From assembly GCF_014229965.1 (NCBI RefSeq), contig NZ_JABGBW010000002.1, forward strand, positions 366,258-430,257: a stretch of DNA of 64,000 nucleotides, in the 5' to 3' direction. The translations under genes were made by a program, and so were the position numbers. Source of the DNA: Peptostreptococcus canis (lineage in GTDB: Bacteria > Bacillota > Clostridia > Peptostreptococcales > Peptostreptococcaceae). Numbering within the stretch: position 1 is the stretch's first letter; every line of letters starts with the position of its first letter. Positions 55,172 to 63,871 of the stretch are shown piece after piece. The notes under the pieces were generated by a model. It saw nothing but the letters and a program-made list of their open reading frames with translations. It did no database searches and was not told the origin of the DNA.

Positions 55172-55741
55172 ATGAATATCGATCAAATCGGTGCGCGTCT
55201 AACTAACTATAGAAAAAATAGCAATATGACTATAAAAGATTTTTCTCAACTATCCGGGGTTAGTACAGCATTATTAAGCCAACTAGAAAGAGGAATGGGA
55301 AATCCTAGTCTTAGCGTTTTATGCGCTATAGCAAAAACTATGAACATTTCCGTATCATCACTTTTTGAAGAAACCATTATTTTGAATAATCTAGTAAAAA
55401 GAGCGGATGAACAGCCTAATATTATGGACACTACTAAGGAAAACATTGAATTCCAATTATTAACTACAAAATCTGCAAATTTGAGTGATGATTTATTTAG
55501 AATTACTATACACTCACACTCGGAAACAGAGTTTTGTCCTTTTGGAGCAAACGAACTTGAAGAGATAATGCTAGTAGAGAAAGGACCTGTAACTATTGTC
55601 AGTGATAATGGTGATAGTATAATACTAAAAAAAGGCGATACTATGAGGTTAGTATCTAAACTTAGATATAAGATAAAAAACAATTCATCCCATGAAGTTA
55701 CTTTTTTATTTATAGCCAGCAATTCAAATGAAGTTTTATAA
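55172..55741 (+). CDS. XRE-family transcriptional regulator with C-terminal cupin domain
   Basis: A 189-residue regulator. Residues 1-62 form the helix-turn-helix (MTIKDFSQLSGVSTALLSQLERGMGNPSLSVLCAIAKTM, shown here as the family core around LSQLERG), and residues 105-185 form a small cupin barrel (FGANELEEIMLVEKGPVTIVSDN, LKKGDTMRLVS). Such proteins bind a small metabolite in the cupin and control nearby transport or catabolism genes. A GTG at 55163 lies within the ribosome site GGGGAGG, so ATG 55172 is chosen. The target genes are unknown. Confidence 0.88.
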   Translation: MNIDQIGARLTNYRKNSNMTIKDFSQLSGVSTALLSQLERGMGNPSLSVLCAIAKTMNISVSSLFEETIILNNLVKRADEQPNIMDTTKENIEFQLLTTKSANLSDDLFRITIHSHSETEFCPFGANELEEIMLVEKGPVTIVSDNGDSIILKKGDTMRLVSKLRYKIKNNSSHEVTFLFIASNSNEVL

Positions 55742-55756
55742 ATAAAAATTAATAAT

Positions 55757-55856
55757 AAAAAATGACTATATTCAACAGTATAATGTTCAAATAAAAGATA
55801 ATATAAATACTTTTATTTTTCATATTCTGTCTATAGTCATTTTTTATTAATTAAAA
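55757..55856 (+). terminator. Long-loop terminator of the XRE-cupin gene
   Basis: AAAATGACTATA near 55759 pairs with TATAGTCATTTT near 55840, and the T-run continues. The intervening part forms a second stem, AATAAAAG with CTTTTATT. It lies just past the stop codon. Confidence 0.6.
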
Positions 55857-55946
55857 TTACATTTTATTTTAAGTAATTTCATTTTATTTCTATAAGTATC
55901 AACCCTATTTAAATTTTTTTACATAATACTTATATTTTAAATACAT

Positions 55947-56627
55947 CTAATCTAAAACTATTATATCTATATTCCTTCTACCAAATTTGTACATTTGAGA
56001 TGTAGATGTCATAAATATATCTATCTTGGTTCCTTTTATTATACCCCCAGTATCATTAGCTATAAAAACTTTATCAAAGTAAGGTATATATACTCTGGAA
56101 CCTAAAGGAATAACTCTTGGATCCACGGCTATAGTTCCCCATCTAGGTCTCTGTCCGGAAGCAGTTATTGTATGTCCGGCATATGCACTTGCATTAGACA
56201 AATATTTTTTACCAGTCCCCAACTTATTTCCCTTTCCATCATAATATATTTTTTTCCCAGGAACAGATGTATTTTTTGAGTTGGTATCTGTCACATTAAC
56301 ATTTCCAACATTCTTTTTTATAGGCATCGTTTTTACATATACACCATCCTCATCAAATATATGCTTTCTCCCACCAATATCCTGTGTTCCTGTTACCATC
56401 TGACCTTTTCTATTGAAATAGTACCATAGACCATTGAGTCTATTCCAGCCATATAATTTTTTGCCGCTCGCATTAATATATATGTACTTATTACCTTCTT
56501 TTCTCCATCCGAAATTTGTTGAAATTGTACTATTAGCTGCCGCCTCTGCATTTGAGTATATAGCTACAGAAGACATCAAAGATATTGAAATTGCAGCTAC
56601 TAGCAGAATTGAATGTAGTTTTTTCAT
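55947..56627 (-). CDS. Secreted 3D-domain wall hydrolase with choline/glucan-binding-type repeats
   Basis: A 226-residue secreted protein. Residues 1-30 are a signal peptide (AISISLMSSVAIYSNAEA). Residues 40-105 hold wall-binding repeats (NKYIYINASGKKLYGWNRL, LWYYFNRKGQMVTGTQ, KHIFDEDGVYVKT). The C-terminal 95 residues are a 3D domain with the acidic motif of MltA/Rpf-like enzymes (GTIAVDPRVIPLGSRVYIPYF, ANDTGGIIKGTKIDIF). It probably cuts glycan strands. AAGGAG precedes the ATG. It has no cotranscribed neighbour. Confidence 0.88.
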   Translation of the reverse strand: MKKLHSILLVAAISISLMSSVAIYSNAEAAANSTISTNFGWRKEGNKYIYINASGKKLYGWNRLNGLWYYFNRKGQMVTGTQDIGGRKHIFDEDGVYVKTMPIKKNVGNVNVTDTNSKNTSVPGKKIYYDGKGNKLGTGKKYLSNASAYAGHTITASGQRPRWGTIAVDPRVIPLGSRVYIPYFDKVFIANDTGGIIKGTKIDIFMTSTSQMYKFGRRNIDIIVLD

Positions 56628-57060
56628 ACTTTTTCTCCTTTTTTTCGTTCATAATATATAAGTGAACTTATATTTTTTATTCTATAGGTTTTATTTAAAA
56701 TATTACCACTAATTGATATAACAAACTTTATTACGATTTGTTACCTATTTTCTTTTTTTAAAAATAAAACCCAATGTAAAAATTACATTTTGTAACTTTA
56801 CTAGTATATTGTAATACAAAAATGACAAAAAAGCAAATTTTTTTGACTATTTTTTATAAAATTTTCCATAAAGCTTGTAATTTCTATATTTATAAATTAA
56901 AACTATTGTTACTTTTTGTAACTTTTATAAATATCCGTCTAATTTTTTATGAATTTTCAAAATTTTTTTAAATTTTCAAAAAATATTTGTTACTTCATTG
57001 ACATTATCGGGTAATAAGTATAATATAAAATATAAGAATAATCTTTAAGGAGGTATCATT
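56628..57060. other. 433-base divergent intergenic region with repeated half-sites
   Basis: It separates the 3D-domain gene (minus) from ytxH (plus). It contains a dyad ATATAAGTGAACTTATAT at 56656-56673, just upstream of the 3D ribosome site; repeated GTTAC/GTAAC half-sites near 56740, 56795, 56913-56927 and 56989; and the ytxH promoter at its right end. No reading frame with a ribosome site is seen. Confidence 0.6.
56989..57024 (+). promoter_or_regulatory. Promoter region of ytxH (sigma-A and sigma-B-like boxes)
   Basis: TTGACA (56998-57003) and TATAAT (57019-57024), 15 bases apart, form a near-consensus sigma-A promoter. Overlapping it, GTTACT (56989-56994) and GGGTAA (57009-57014), 14 bases apart, resemble a general-stress sigma-B promoter. 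Confidence 0.5.
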
Positions 57061-57522
57061 ATGGGTTTGACTAATGCAATAAAAAGAAAAAGAAGAGAAA
57101 TTGAAAAAGCTAAAAAAAGAAAAAAAGCTCTCCAATATGCGAAAATAGCTGCTACAAGTGCAGCAGTTGGAGCTGTTGGCGGAGTATTACTTGCACCTAA
57201 AGCCGGAAAGGAAACTATTGAAGATATTGTTGCTACAGCATCAAATGCCAGTCAATCTATATCTGATAAATCTAAAGAACTTGTGGATAAAACAAACAAT
57301 TCCATCAAGGATACTAAAGATAAAATAGCCGAATCCAAATCTAAAATAAAGGAATATCTAAATAATAAAAAAGATGATATAGAAATCACTTTATCTGAAA
57401 CAAATGAAGAATTTGAAGACAAAATTGAAGATGTTGCTGAAGATTTAGAAAATAACGGAAAAAAATTGGCAAAAGATGGAAAAAAACTAGTTGACGATGT
57501 AGTTGATGATGTAAAAAAATAA
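57061..57522 (+). CDS. YtxH-domain protein
   Basis: A 153-residue protein: basic N-terminus (residues 1-22, KRKRREIEKAKKRKK), a hydrophobic glycine-rich helix with the YtxH signature (AAVGAVGGVLLAPKAGKET), then a long charged helical tail to residue 153. B. subtilis YtxH is a general-stress protein of uncertain function. AAGGAGG precedes the ATG. It is followed after 18 bases by a DUF948-like gene, the usual partner. Confidence 0.88.
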   Translation: MGLTNAIKRKRREIEKAKKRKKALQYAKIAATSAAVGAVGGVLLAPKAGKETIEDIVATASNASQSISDKSKELVDKTNNSIKDTKDKIAESKSKIKEYLNNKKDDIEITLSETNEEFEDKIEDVAEDLENNGKKLAKDGKKLVDDVVDDVKK

Positions 57523-57540
57523 TCTTATCGGGAGTAAAAA

Positions 57541-57879
57541 ATGACTATAACAATTGATATTCAAACAATTTTATTTATCTTAGCAATATTGGGATGTGTG
57601 GTTTTAATATTTTTAATAATATTTTTAAAAAAATTATCCAACCTTATATCGAGAATAGATGATTTAATTAATCAAAATAGTACAAATGTAGGATTGACAA
57701 TAGCAAAGCTACCTTCTCTTATTTCCGGCGTGGACTCTGTAGTTGATAATGCAAAAGATGTAAGTGATGTAGCTGTTGATTTCGCGTCTGATGCACTTGT
57801 GGCAAAAGAAAAGATAAAATCAGGAATTTCAACTTCTGTAAATATTGCAGGTATAGTAAAAGATGTTTTTAAAAAGTAA
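57541..57879 (+). CDS. DUF948-like membrane protein (YtxG-type)
   Basis: A 112-residue protein with one N-terminal membrane helix (FILAILGCVVLIFLIIFLKK, residues 11-30) and a helical cytoplasmic or outer tail rich in V-D-N-A-K and D-V-S-D. In Bacillus the ytxG and ytxH genes form a stress operon; the pairing here is the same. It has a GGGAG ribosome site. The family match is by layout and context more than by motif. Confidence 0.7.
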   Translation: MTITIDIQTILFILAILGCVVLIFLIIFLKKLSNLISRIDDLINQNSTNVGLTIAKLPSLISGVDSVVDNAKDVSDVAVDFASDALVAKEKIKSGISTSVNIAGIVKDVFKK

Positions 57880-57882
57880 ATA

Positions 57883-57998
57883 AACGGGGGCTGACTAATA
57901 GGTCAAAATTTATCTCTTAATTAATATATGAAACCATTTAAAAATGGATATTTATTTATAATTAAAAGAAATGCGACTTTTGAATCAGTCCCTATTTT
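57883..57998 (+). terminator. Possible long-loop terminator after the ytxH operon
   Basis: GGGGCTGA near 57886 can pair with TCAGTCCC near 57986 (one wobble), followed by TATTTTCAT. A smaller hairpin, CCATTT/AAATGG at 57934-57947, lies in the loop. The evidence is weak. Confidence 0.3.
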
Positions 57999-58031
57999 CA
58001 TCTATTTATTTTTACTATATCACTATAATTT

Positions 58032-58691
58032 CTAAACTGTCTTTTTCAAATTTGACTCTAAAACTCCAAAAACACACCTTCTCATTTTTGAAATACCCTC
58101 ATCTATTTCCAATTCACCTTTATATATTCTTCTCAATATTGCCTCATATGAAAATGAAGATATATCATTTACATATTCTACTAATTCTTCATCTATATAA
58201 CCTCTTTTTGATAATTCTTTTAAAAGAATTATATTCCTTTCCTCTATGGAACTATTATTTAACATAGAATCTATAACGCTTCCATAATTTTTATTTTCAA
58301 AAGGAAATATTGCGTAATAATCGACAATATAATCCGACAAACTTCTATCCAAATTGTTAAAAAAAATAGTGTAGTATGCACTTATATTTTCCATTGTATG
58401 TTTTATAAAACATTCCCAAATCCCGTAATAATCACTTAAAACATTATCCTTTTGTGGACTTATATAATTTCCAATATCCTCTATATAACTGTCCAACACC
58501 TGTAGACAGACAAAAACCTTTAAATGCTCTAAGTTCTCAAAATAATTATATATCGTAGCACTATTAAAACCTGCTAAATCTCCTACTTTTCTGATGGTTA
58601 TATTATCTATTCCCTCTTCTTCCATTATTTTCTTGGCAGAATTTATCAAATTTTTAATAGTCATTAATTTATAAGAATTAAGTTCTATCAC
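58032..58691 (-). CDS. TetR/AcrR-family transcriptional regulator
   Basis: A 219-residue regulator. The N-terminal helix-turn-helix reads NLINSAKKIMEEEGIDNITIRKVGDLAGFNSATIYNYFENLEHL, the standard TetR layout (broken here for length: EEEGIDNITIRKVG, then NSATIYNYF). The C-terminal ligand domain has no recognisable family. The start is GTG with GGAGG seven bases upstream. It lies next to the BCCT transporter gene and may control it or the reductase genes; that is inference. Confidence 0.85.
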   Translation of the reverse strand: MIELNSYKLMTIKNLINSAKKIMEEEGIDNITIRKVGDLAGFNSATIYNYFENLEHLKVFVCLQVLDSYIEDIGNYISPQKDNVLSDYYGIWECFIKHTMENISAYYTIFFNNLDRSLSDYIVDYYAIFPFENKNYGSVIDSMLNNSSIEERNIILLKELSKRGYIDEELVEYVNDISSFSYEAILRRIYKGELEIDEGISKMRRCVFGVLESNLKKTV

Positions 58692-58775
58692 TATATATCC
58701 TCCTCATATTCAAATCTGTTACCAATATTATACACTCAAAGAAATTTTTTTAAAAGTTTTTTATTTTTGATATAA

Positions 58776-58890
58776 AAAAGAATTGACCCAAAAGTCATAT
58801 CTTTTATAATTTATAAATAATAAAATCTCTAATTTAAAGAATTTCATTTTTATAAAAATTAAAAATTTCAACTTATGGGTCAATTCTTTT
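58776..58890. terminator. Long-loop bidirectional terminator with 15-base perfect arms
   Basis: AAAAGAATTGACCCA (58776-58790) and its exact complement TGGGTCAATTCTTTT (58876-58890) enclose an 85-base A/T-rich loop. Each arm ends in a T-run on one strand. It lies just downstream of the BCCT gene and upstream of the TetR gene. Confidence 0.65.
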
Positions 58891-58932
58891 ATTATTTTTT
58901 ATAGAAGAAACTATTTTTTGAAAACTTTCTTT

Positions 58933-60429
58933 TTATTCTTTAATTTTTAGCTCATTTCTAAGGGCTTTAACAATACTCATACATATAGCCAGCATTATAA
59001 ATATAAACGGAAAAGCCGCTGCTATAGATGCCGTTTGAAGTGCTTTTAAACCACCTGATACCATAAGTGCATATGCTATCACAGCCTGTAATATACCCCA
59101 TACCAACATTTTTTTCTTAGATGGATTTAAATCTCCATTTTGAGAAAACATACTAAGTACAAATGTAGCAGAATTTGCTGAAGTTATAAAAAATGTACAC
59201 AATAATACTATCGTTATCATAGAAAGTACAATCCCTAGTGGATATTTTGCAAACACCTCAAATAGTGCTATCTCAGGATGTCCTGCCATTTCTGTCATTT
59301 TTTCAATTCCAAGCTGTTCTCTCAGGTTTAATCCCATACTTCCGAATATAGAAAACCAAATTAATGAAGCCATAGCAGGTGCCAAAGTTACACCGAATAT
59401 AAACTCTCTTACAGTTCTACCTTTTGATATTCTGGCTATAAATGTTCCTACAAACGGAGCCCAAGCTATCCACCAAGCCCAGTAGAATATTCTCCACCCC
59501 TGAATCCACGTATTATCGCCAAATGGATTAATATTCAAACTTTCTTTAAAAAACTGATTGATATAATCCCCGGCTGCACCTACGAAAGAGTTTGCCATCA
59601 TTACTTTTGGACCTACTATTACTGCAATCAGCATACTGGAAAATGCTAAAATTAAATTTAGATTTGAAATCATATTTATACCTTTATCTATGCCCGAAAC
59701 TGCAGTCCATGTATAAATAACCGTTATTATAATTATTATAATTAACCAAGTTGTAACATTGCTAGGTATTTTAAATAAATAACTCAATCCTGAATTAATT
59801 TGCATTGTCCCCATACCTAATGATGTGGCAACACCGGCAATAGTAGCAATTACAGCAAAAGTATCTATAACCTTACCGAACCCGGAGTTCACTTTTTCTT
59901 CTCCTATTATCGGTATAAATAAACTACTTATCAAGCCGGGTTTATTCTTTCTAAATTGTATATATGCAAGTCCAAGACCTATTATTGAATATCCTGCCCA
60001 CGGGTGAATTCCCCAATGAACAAAAGATGCCCTCATTGCAAATCTTGCCGCTTCCTCAGTTGCAGGTGCAACACCGGCTATGGGAGCCACATAATGAGAA
60101 ATGGGTTCTGCTATACCATAGAATACTAGCCCAATACCCATACCTGCACCAAACAACATACCAAACCAGGATAATGTTTTAAATTCCGGCTTTGAATCAT
60201 CCGGTCCCAGTCTAATATTACCAAATTTACTAAACGCTATAACTAATGCAAAAATAACAAATATTAACATGGCTAATAAATACAACCAGCCCGTATTAAC
60301 AGTTACCCAACTCATAAGAGAATTGGCTAATTTCCCAAAACTTTCACTACCGAAAATCCCCCATACTGCAATTATCACAGATATGATTACCGATACAAAA
60401 TATACTGTATTATTATTTCTTTTTTCCAT
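58933..60429 (-). CDS. BCCT-family glycine betaine/choline/carnitine transporter
   Basis: A 498-residue membrane protein with twelve helices. Signature segments are GMGIGLVFYGIAEPISHYVAP, HWGIHPWAGYSIIGLGLAYIQFRK and the tryptophan-rich WRIFYWAWWIAWAPFVGTFIARISKGRTVREF that forms the substrate box. It imports a quaternary ammonium compound with Na+ or H+. It is 30 bases downstream of grdH, which supports betaine as the substrate and a role in catabolism more than in osmotic balance. Confidence 0.93.
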   Translation of the reverse strand: MEKRNNNTVYFVSVIISVIIAVWGIFGSESFGKLANSLMSWVTVNTGWLYLLAMLIFVIFALVIAFSKFGNIRLGPDDSKPEFKTLSWFGMLFGAGMGIGLVFYGIAEPISHYVAPIAGVAPATEEAARFAMRASFVHWGIHPWAGYSIIGLGLAYIQFRKNKPGLISSLFIPIIGEEKVNSGFGKVIDTFAVIATIAGVATSLGMGTMQINSGLSYLFKIPSNVTTWLIIIIIITVIYTWTAVSGIDKGINMISNLNLILAFSSMLIAVIVGPKVMMANSFVGAAGDYINQFFKESLNINPFGDNTWIQGWRIFYWAWWIAWAPFVGTFIARISKGRTVREFIFGVTLAPAMASLIWFSIFGSMGLNLREQLGIEKMTEMAGHPEIALFEVFAKYPLGIVLSMITIVLLCTFFITSANSATFVLSMFSQNGDLNPSKKKMLVWGILQAVIAYALMVSGGLKALQTASIAAAFPFIFIMLAICMSIVKALRNELKIKE

Positions 60430-60459
60430 AATAATCCCCCTTTTCCGTTTTACGGGATA

Positions 60460-61764
60460 CTATACGCTAAACACTTTAGGTTCTTTAATATCTTCAGTCA
60501 GAGCTTCAACAGCCTTCTTTGTTCTGGTATATCTTAGGTTCCACTGAACTTCCTTTGGAGTAGCAGGGTCGCCTAGAGGATATGGTATAGAAATTGTAGG
60601 TACTATTTTATTAATTCCCAGTGAAGTCGAAACGGGTACTAAATTACACATCTGAACAATTGGTAATCCAGCTCTTTCGATAACTTTTACCATCGCTGCA
60701 CCGCAACGAGTACAAGTACCTCACGTAGAAGTCATAATAACGCCGTTAACTCCATCTTCAACCAGATATTTTAGTATTTCAGATGACATTCTTTCCGCTT
60801 CTGCCTGAGTAGTCCCGGTACCAACTGTTGAATAAAAATACGGATGTAATTTGGCAAATACACCTTCCTCTTCTAATTTTCTCAAAGCATCAAGTGGCAC
60901 TATAACATTAGGATCTGCATTCGCTGCTGCCGGATCAAACCCCGCATGAATTGTTTTAAACTCTCCCGATTTAAGAACTTGCATATCATTTATATCATAT
61001 CTTCCCCATCTTGTAGCCGATGCTGACTGTATTCTATCCGGATTGTCAACCGGTACTATACCACCCGTTGTAAGTATGGCTATCTTGGCTTTTGATAAAT
61101 CTTTTATAGGAGCAGCGATAGGTACGATATCTTTCTTTGGTACCGGTAATTCAGTTATATATTCTTCTCCATTTAATTTCTTTAGAAGCATATCCACACC
61201 TCTTCTGGCTGCAGGTTTTGCATCTTTTGGCCAGTATTGATGTCTAATCCCTCTTCCATAATAACCTTCTTCATCAGCCGGTAGCAATTCTTCTCCCGCT
61301 AATACCTTATTAGCATAATTAGCTATGGATTTAATATCACCTCTCATACTCGCAGCCGATTTTCCACCCTTGAATATAATTACTTCTCCTCTATACATTT
61401 CCACACCGGGATTTTCTTCATGCATTGAAGAATATACAGGAATGTTGAACTTTTCTTTAACAGCTTTGCAAATTCTACCGGCTGCAAAACCATATCTTCC
61501 GGCCTGAAAAGTCGGACCCGCAACAAACATATCGAATTTTTTATCTTCCAACATCTTTAGAATTCTTTCTATAGCTTCATCTTCATGTGTAGCCATAAAA
61601 TTATCTCCACAAATTATTGTGTGAGTAACATCTGCATTTAATGCCTTCTCTAGCGCAAGACCCGGTCCTATAACGCCTTCTCTAATTTCCGGTTCAAAAT
61701 CAGCAAGCTCTTCTCCACCAACTCCTGCAAAAAACTGATTTATATAATGAATACACTTTGTCAT
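60460..61764 (-). CDS. grdH: Betaine reductase component B, selenocysteine-containing subunit
   Basis: One gene of 434 residues with an in-frame TGA at 60721-60723 read as selenocysteine 348. The reading frame continues on both sides with conserved GrdB/F/H sequence: GVIMTST-U-GTCTRCGAAMVKVIERAG, then IVPTISIPYPLGDPATP near the end. The U-G-T-C motif is the known active site of component B, which reductively cleaves the amine from glycine, sarcosine or betaine. A stem-loop follows the TGA at the right distance. Betaine rather than glycine is inferred from the adjoining BCCT gene and grdI. Automatic annotation would split it into two reading frames. Confidence 0.93.
60694..60708 (-). promoter_or_regulatory. 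Candidate bacterial SECIS hairpin in grdH
   Basis: Twelve bases after the TGA, CGTTGC (60703-60708) pairs with GCAGCG (60694-60699), six pairs with one G-T, around the three-base loop GGT. A short stem with a G-G-U loop at this distance fits the element that recruits SelB. Confidence 0.7.
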
Positions 61765-61777
61765 AGTTATTTCCTCC

Positions 61778-63103
61778 TTAAAATTCTCTCATAGTCTTTA
61801 ATGACCATCCGGCGATTTGGTCGCCACAGAACATTGCGTTGTTTTCCATAATGATTGAACCGTCTTTTCTCACAGAAGGTCCAAGAATTTCATCTCCTGC
61901 CCATCCTCCTGACAAACCATCTCTCGCTAATGACTCCAATTCACCTATTACTTTAGCTGCAGGTGGTAATTCAATTAATTCAGAAACATTTCCTGTAGAA
62001 ACCAAGGCAGTAGTATTTTCATCCATAACTACCAATGGTTGAGATTTTCCGTCTCTACCCGTACACTCATTACTTATACCAACTACTTTAACTCCCACTT
62101 CTTCTAAGGCACAAATACATCTTACATAGTCGGCATCGGGATTTCCGTAACCTTCTTCTGTTACTATAGCTCCGTCTGCCCCCAAACTTCTAGCCATGTT
62201 CGCTACAAAAATAGAAGCCCTTTCTTTCTGTTCCAAACTTACATTTAAGTTAGACATTATTACACCTAAAAAGTTAATTGTTTTTCCGTGTTCTTTATAT
62301 AACTCTTTTATTGTAGGGAAATTCTGTAAGTCATAAGTTGACCACTTAGATGAACAAGGCATAAAGCTTCCACCTATTATTGCACCATCCAGTACTTCAT
62401 TTGGATTCATAAAACTTGGTAAATAATGATTCATATCCCATCCATATAGAAAGTCATTATATCCTAACTCTTCCATCTGAGACTGTGGCTGCATTACAAG
62501 TACCACTGAAGGCAACTTGCTTATATTTTCATCTCTTTTTGTTATACCATCAAGCTCAAAGACCTCTGTTTCTTCAGGTTCTAACTCTTTTACAGTTTTT
62601 GCAAGATATTCTGCAAATTTATGACACGCCCATCTTATTGCGTGATTTTTCTTTTGTTGCTCATATCTTTCAAATTCTTCATCTGTATCAATCACTAAGC
62701 AAATATTGATTAGCTGAGAGTAATAAGAGTATTTCGCTCCTTCGCCCGACATATCTACAAGACCATCTCCAAAACTTCCCCAATGCATACCGACTCCCAT
62801 TACTGAACACCCTTTCAATGCATGTAGTTTTCCTTCTCCGGCTCTTCTCAGATCTCCGGTTATTCCCGGAAATACCGCTTTCCCATCGACTCTTACTCTA
62901 GGTTCAACGGCTTCTTTAATTGGAACGATTCTTACATCTTCCCCCGGATGAGCTATATCGATATCCATATCAGTAATATGTTCATCTGCTCTTACAAAAT
63001 CAATAGCCTCTTTCTTATTGATTGTTAAAATTCCATCTGAGAATTTTGTAGAATCGCCAAAAACGACATCTTTCACATAAAAATTACCAATCTCCAATCT
63101 CAT
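61778..63103 (-). CDS. grdI: Betaine reductase component B, proprotein subunit (GrdI/GrdE type)
   Basis: A 441-residue protein of the GrdE/GrdG/GrdI family. Known members cleave themselves at a cysteine about 242 residues in, producing an N-terminal pyruvoyl group that forms a Schiff base with substrate. Cysteine 250 in GGSFMPCSSKW is the best-placed candidate. Other conserved blocks are GSFGDGLVDMSGEGAKYSYY and EEGYGNPDADYVRCICALE. It lies 13 bases upstream of grdH, with GGAGG before the ATG. The sarcosine form (GrdG) cannot be excluded. Confidence 0.88.
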   Translation of the reverse strand: MRLEIGNFYVKDVVFGDSTKFSDGILTINKKEAIDFVRADEHITDMDIDIAHPGEDVRIVPIKEAVEPRVRVDGKAVFPGITGDLRRAGEGKLHALKGCSVMGVGMHWGSFGDGLVDMSGEGAKYSYYSQLINICLVIDTDEEFERYEQQKKNHAIRWACHKFAEYLAKTVKELEPEETEVFELDGITKRDENISKLPSVVLVMQPQSQMEELGYNDFLYGWDMNHYLPSFMNPNEVLDGAIIGGSFMPCSSKWSTYDLQNFPTIKELYKEHGKTINFLGVIMSNLNVSLEQKERASIFVANMARSLGADGAIVTEEGYGNPDADYVRCICALEEVGVKVVGISNECTGRDGKSQPLVVMDENTTALVSTGNVSELIELPPAAKVIGELESLARDGLSGGWAGDEILGPSVRKDGSIIMENNAMFCGDQIAGWSLKTMREF

Positions 63104-63198
63104 ACTCTACCTCCACATAAAATATATTTGATTTGCAATTGTATTTTAATTGCATTTTATTTAATCAAAACTAAAAAACAAACATTTTATTACATAAA

Positions 63199-63227
63199 AT
63201 ATTATCATAACACGATTAACTTTGCAA
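63199..63227 (-). promoter_or_regulatory. Candidate promoter of grdI-grdH-BCCT
   Basis: On the minus strand TTGCAA (63222-63227) and TAATAT (63199-63204) are 17 bases apart, leaving a leader of about 90 bases before grdI. Neither box is perfect. Confidence 0.4.
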
Positions 63228-63333
63228 TATTTTTAACTAATATAATCATAGTTATTTTCTATAACAATATTAAGAATTTTCTATACAATAATCATAAAAA
63301 AAAATAGAAATTCTACAAAATTGGCATATGATA

Positions 63334-63367
63334 TAAAAAATAGAGATGCATTATCTTAATACATCTC
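63334..63367 (-). terminator. Terminator of the ribosomal protein operon (rpmI-rplT)
   Basis: On the minus strand GAGATGTATT and AATGCATCTC form ten pairs (one G-T) with a five-base loop, then TATTTTTTA. It lies about 125 bases after the rplT stop. Confidence 0.8.
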
Positions 63368-63491
63368 CAATATAAATATAATTTAGGATATCATAACAAC
63401 ACTCTCAGTGTGAATCCGAATCCATAATATAAAATTTGTATCTAATTAATAGTGTTTGAAAGAATTTCAAAACACAATACTTCACAGTGAA

Positions 63492-63848
63492 TTAAGCTAA
63501 ATTTTTCTTAGCAACTTCTACCAACTGAGTAAAACCAGCCGGATCAGCTATAGCCATTTCTGAAAGCATTTTTCTATTCACTTCAACTCCTGCTTTCTTA
63601 AGCCCATTCATAAATTTTGAGTATGACATATCATTCATTCTACAAGCAGCATTGATTCTCTGAATCCAAAGCTTTCTGAAATCTCTTTTCTTCTGTTTTC
63701 TACCTATGTAAGCATTATTTAATGCCTTCATTACAAACTGATTTGAAGTTTTGAAAAGCTTACTTCTTGATCCCTGGTATCCTTTTGCAAGCTTTAATAC
63801 CTTTTTATGTCTTTTATGGGCATTCATACCCTTCTTTACTCTTGCCAT
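63492..63848 (-). CDS. rplT: 50S ribosomal protein L20
   Basis: A 118-residue basic protein with full L20 sequence ([73 protein letters not shown]). It binds 23S rRNA early in 50S assembly and, in known cases, represses its own operon. It lies 23 bases after rpmI. Confidence 0.98.
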   Translation of the reverse strand: MARVKKGMNAHKRHKKVLKLAKGYQGSRSKLFKTSNQFVMKALNNAYIGRKQKKRDFRKLWIQRINAACRMNDMSYSKFMNGLKKAGVEVNRKMLSEMAIADPAGFTQLVEVAKKNLA

Positions 63849-63871
63849 TTTTAATCCTCCGTATCTTTATC

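Larger units (their letters stand above)
63104..63491. other. 388-base intergenic region between grdI and rplT
   Basis: It contains the candidate grdI promoter (63199-63227) and the rplT terminator (63334-63367). A small dyad, ACACTCTCAGTGT, lies near 63402. The rest is A/T-rich with no reading frame that has a ribosome site. Confidence 0.6.

Noticed and set aside
56774-56797. WalR box before the 3D-domain gene
   Set aside because: TGTAA units occur, but not as the direct repeat with five-base spacing that WalR needs; spacing is 16 or 19 bases.
60460-60693. Separate small gene of 77 codons
   Set aside because: It continues the grdH frame after the selenocysteine TGA, with conserved family sequence on both sides, so it is the C-terminus of grdH.
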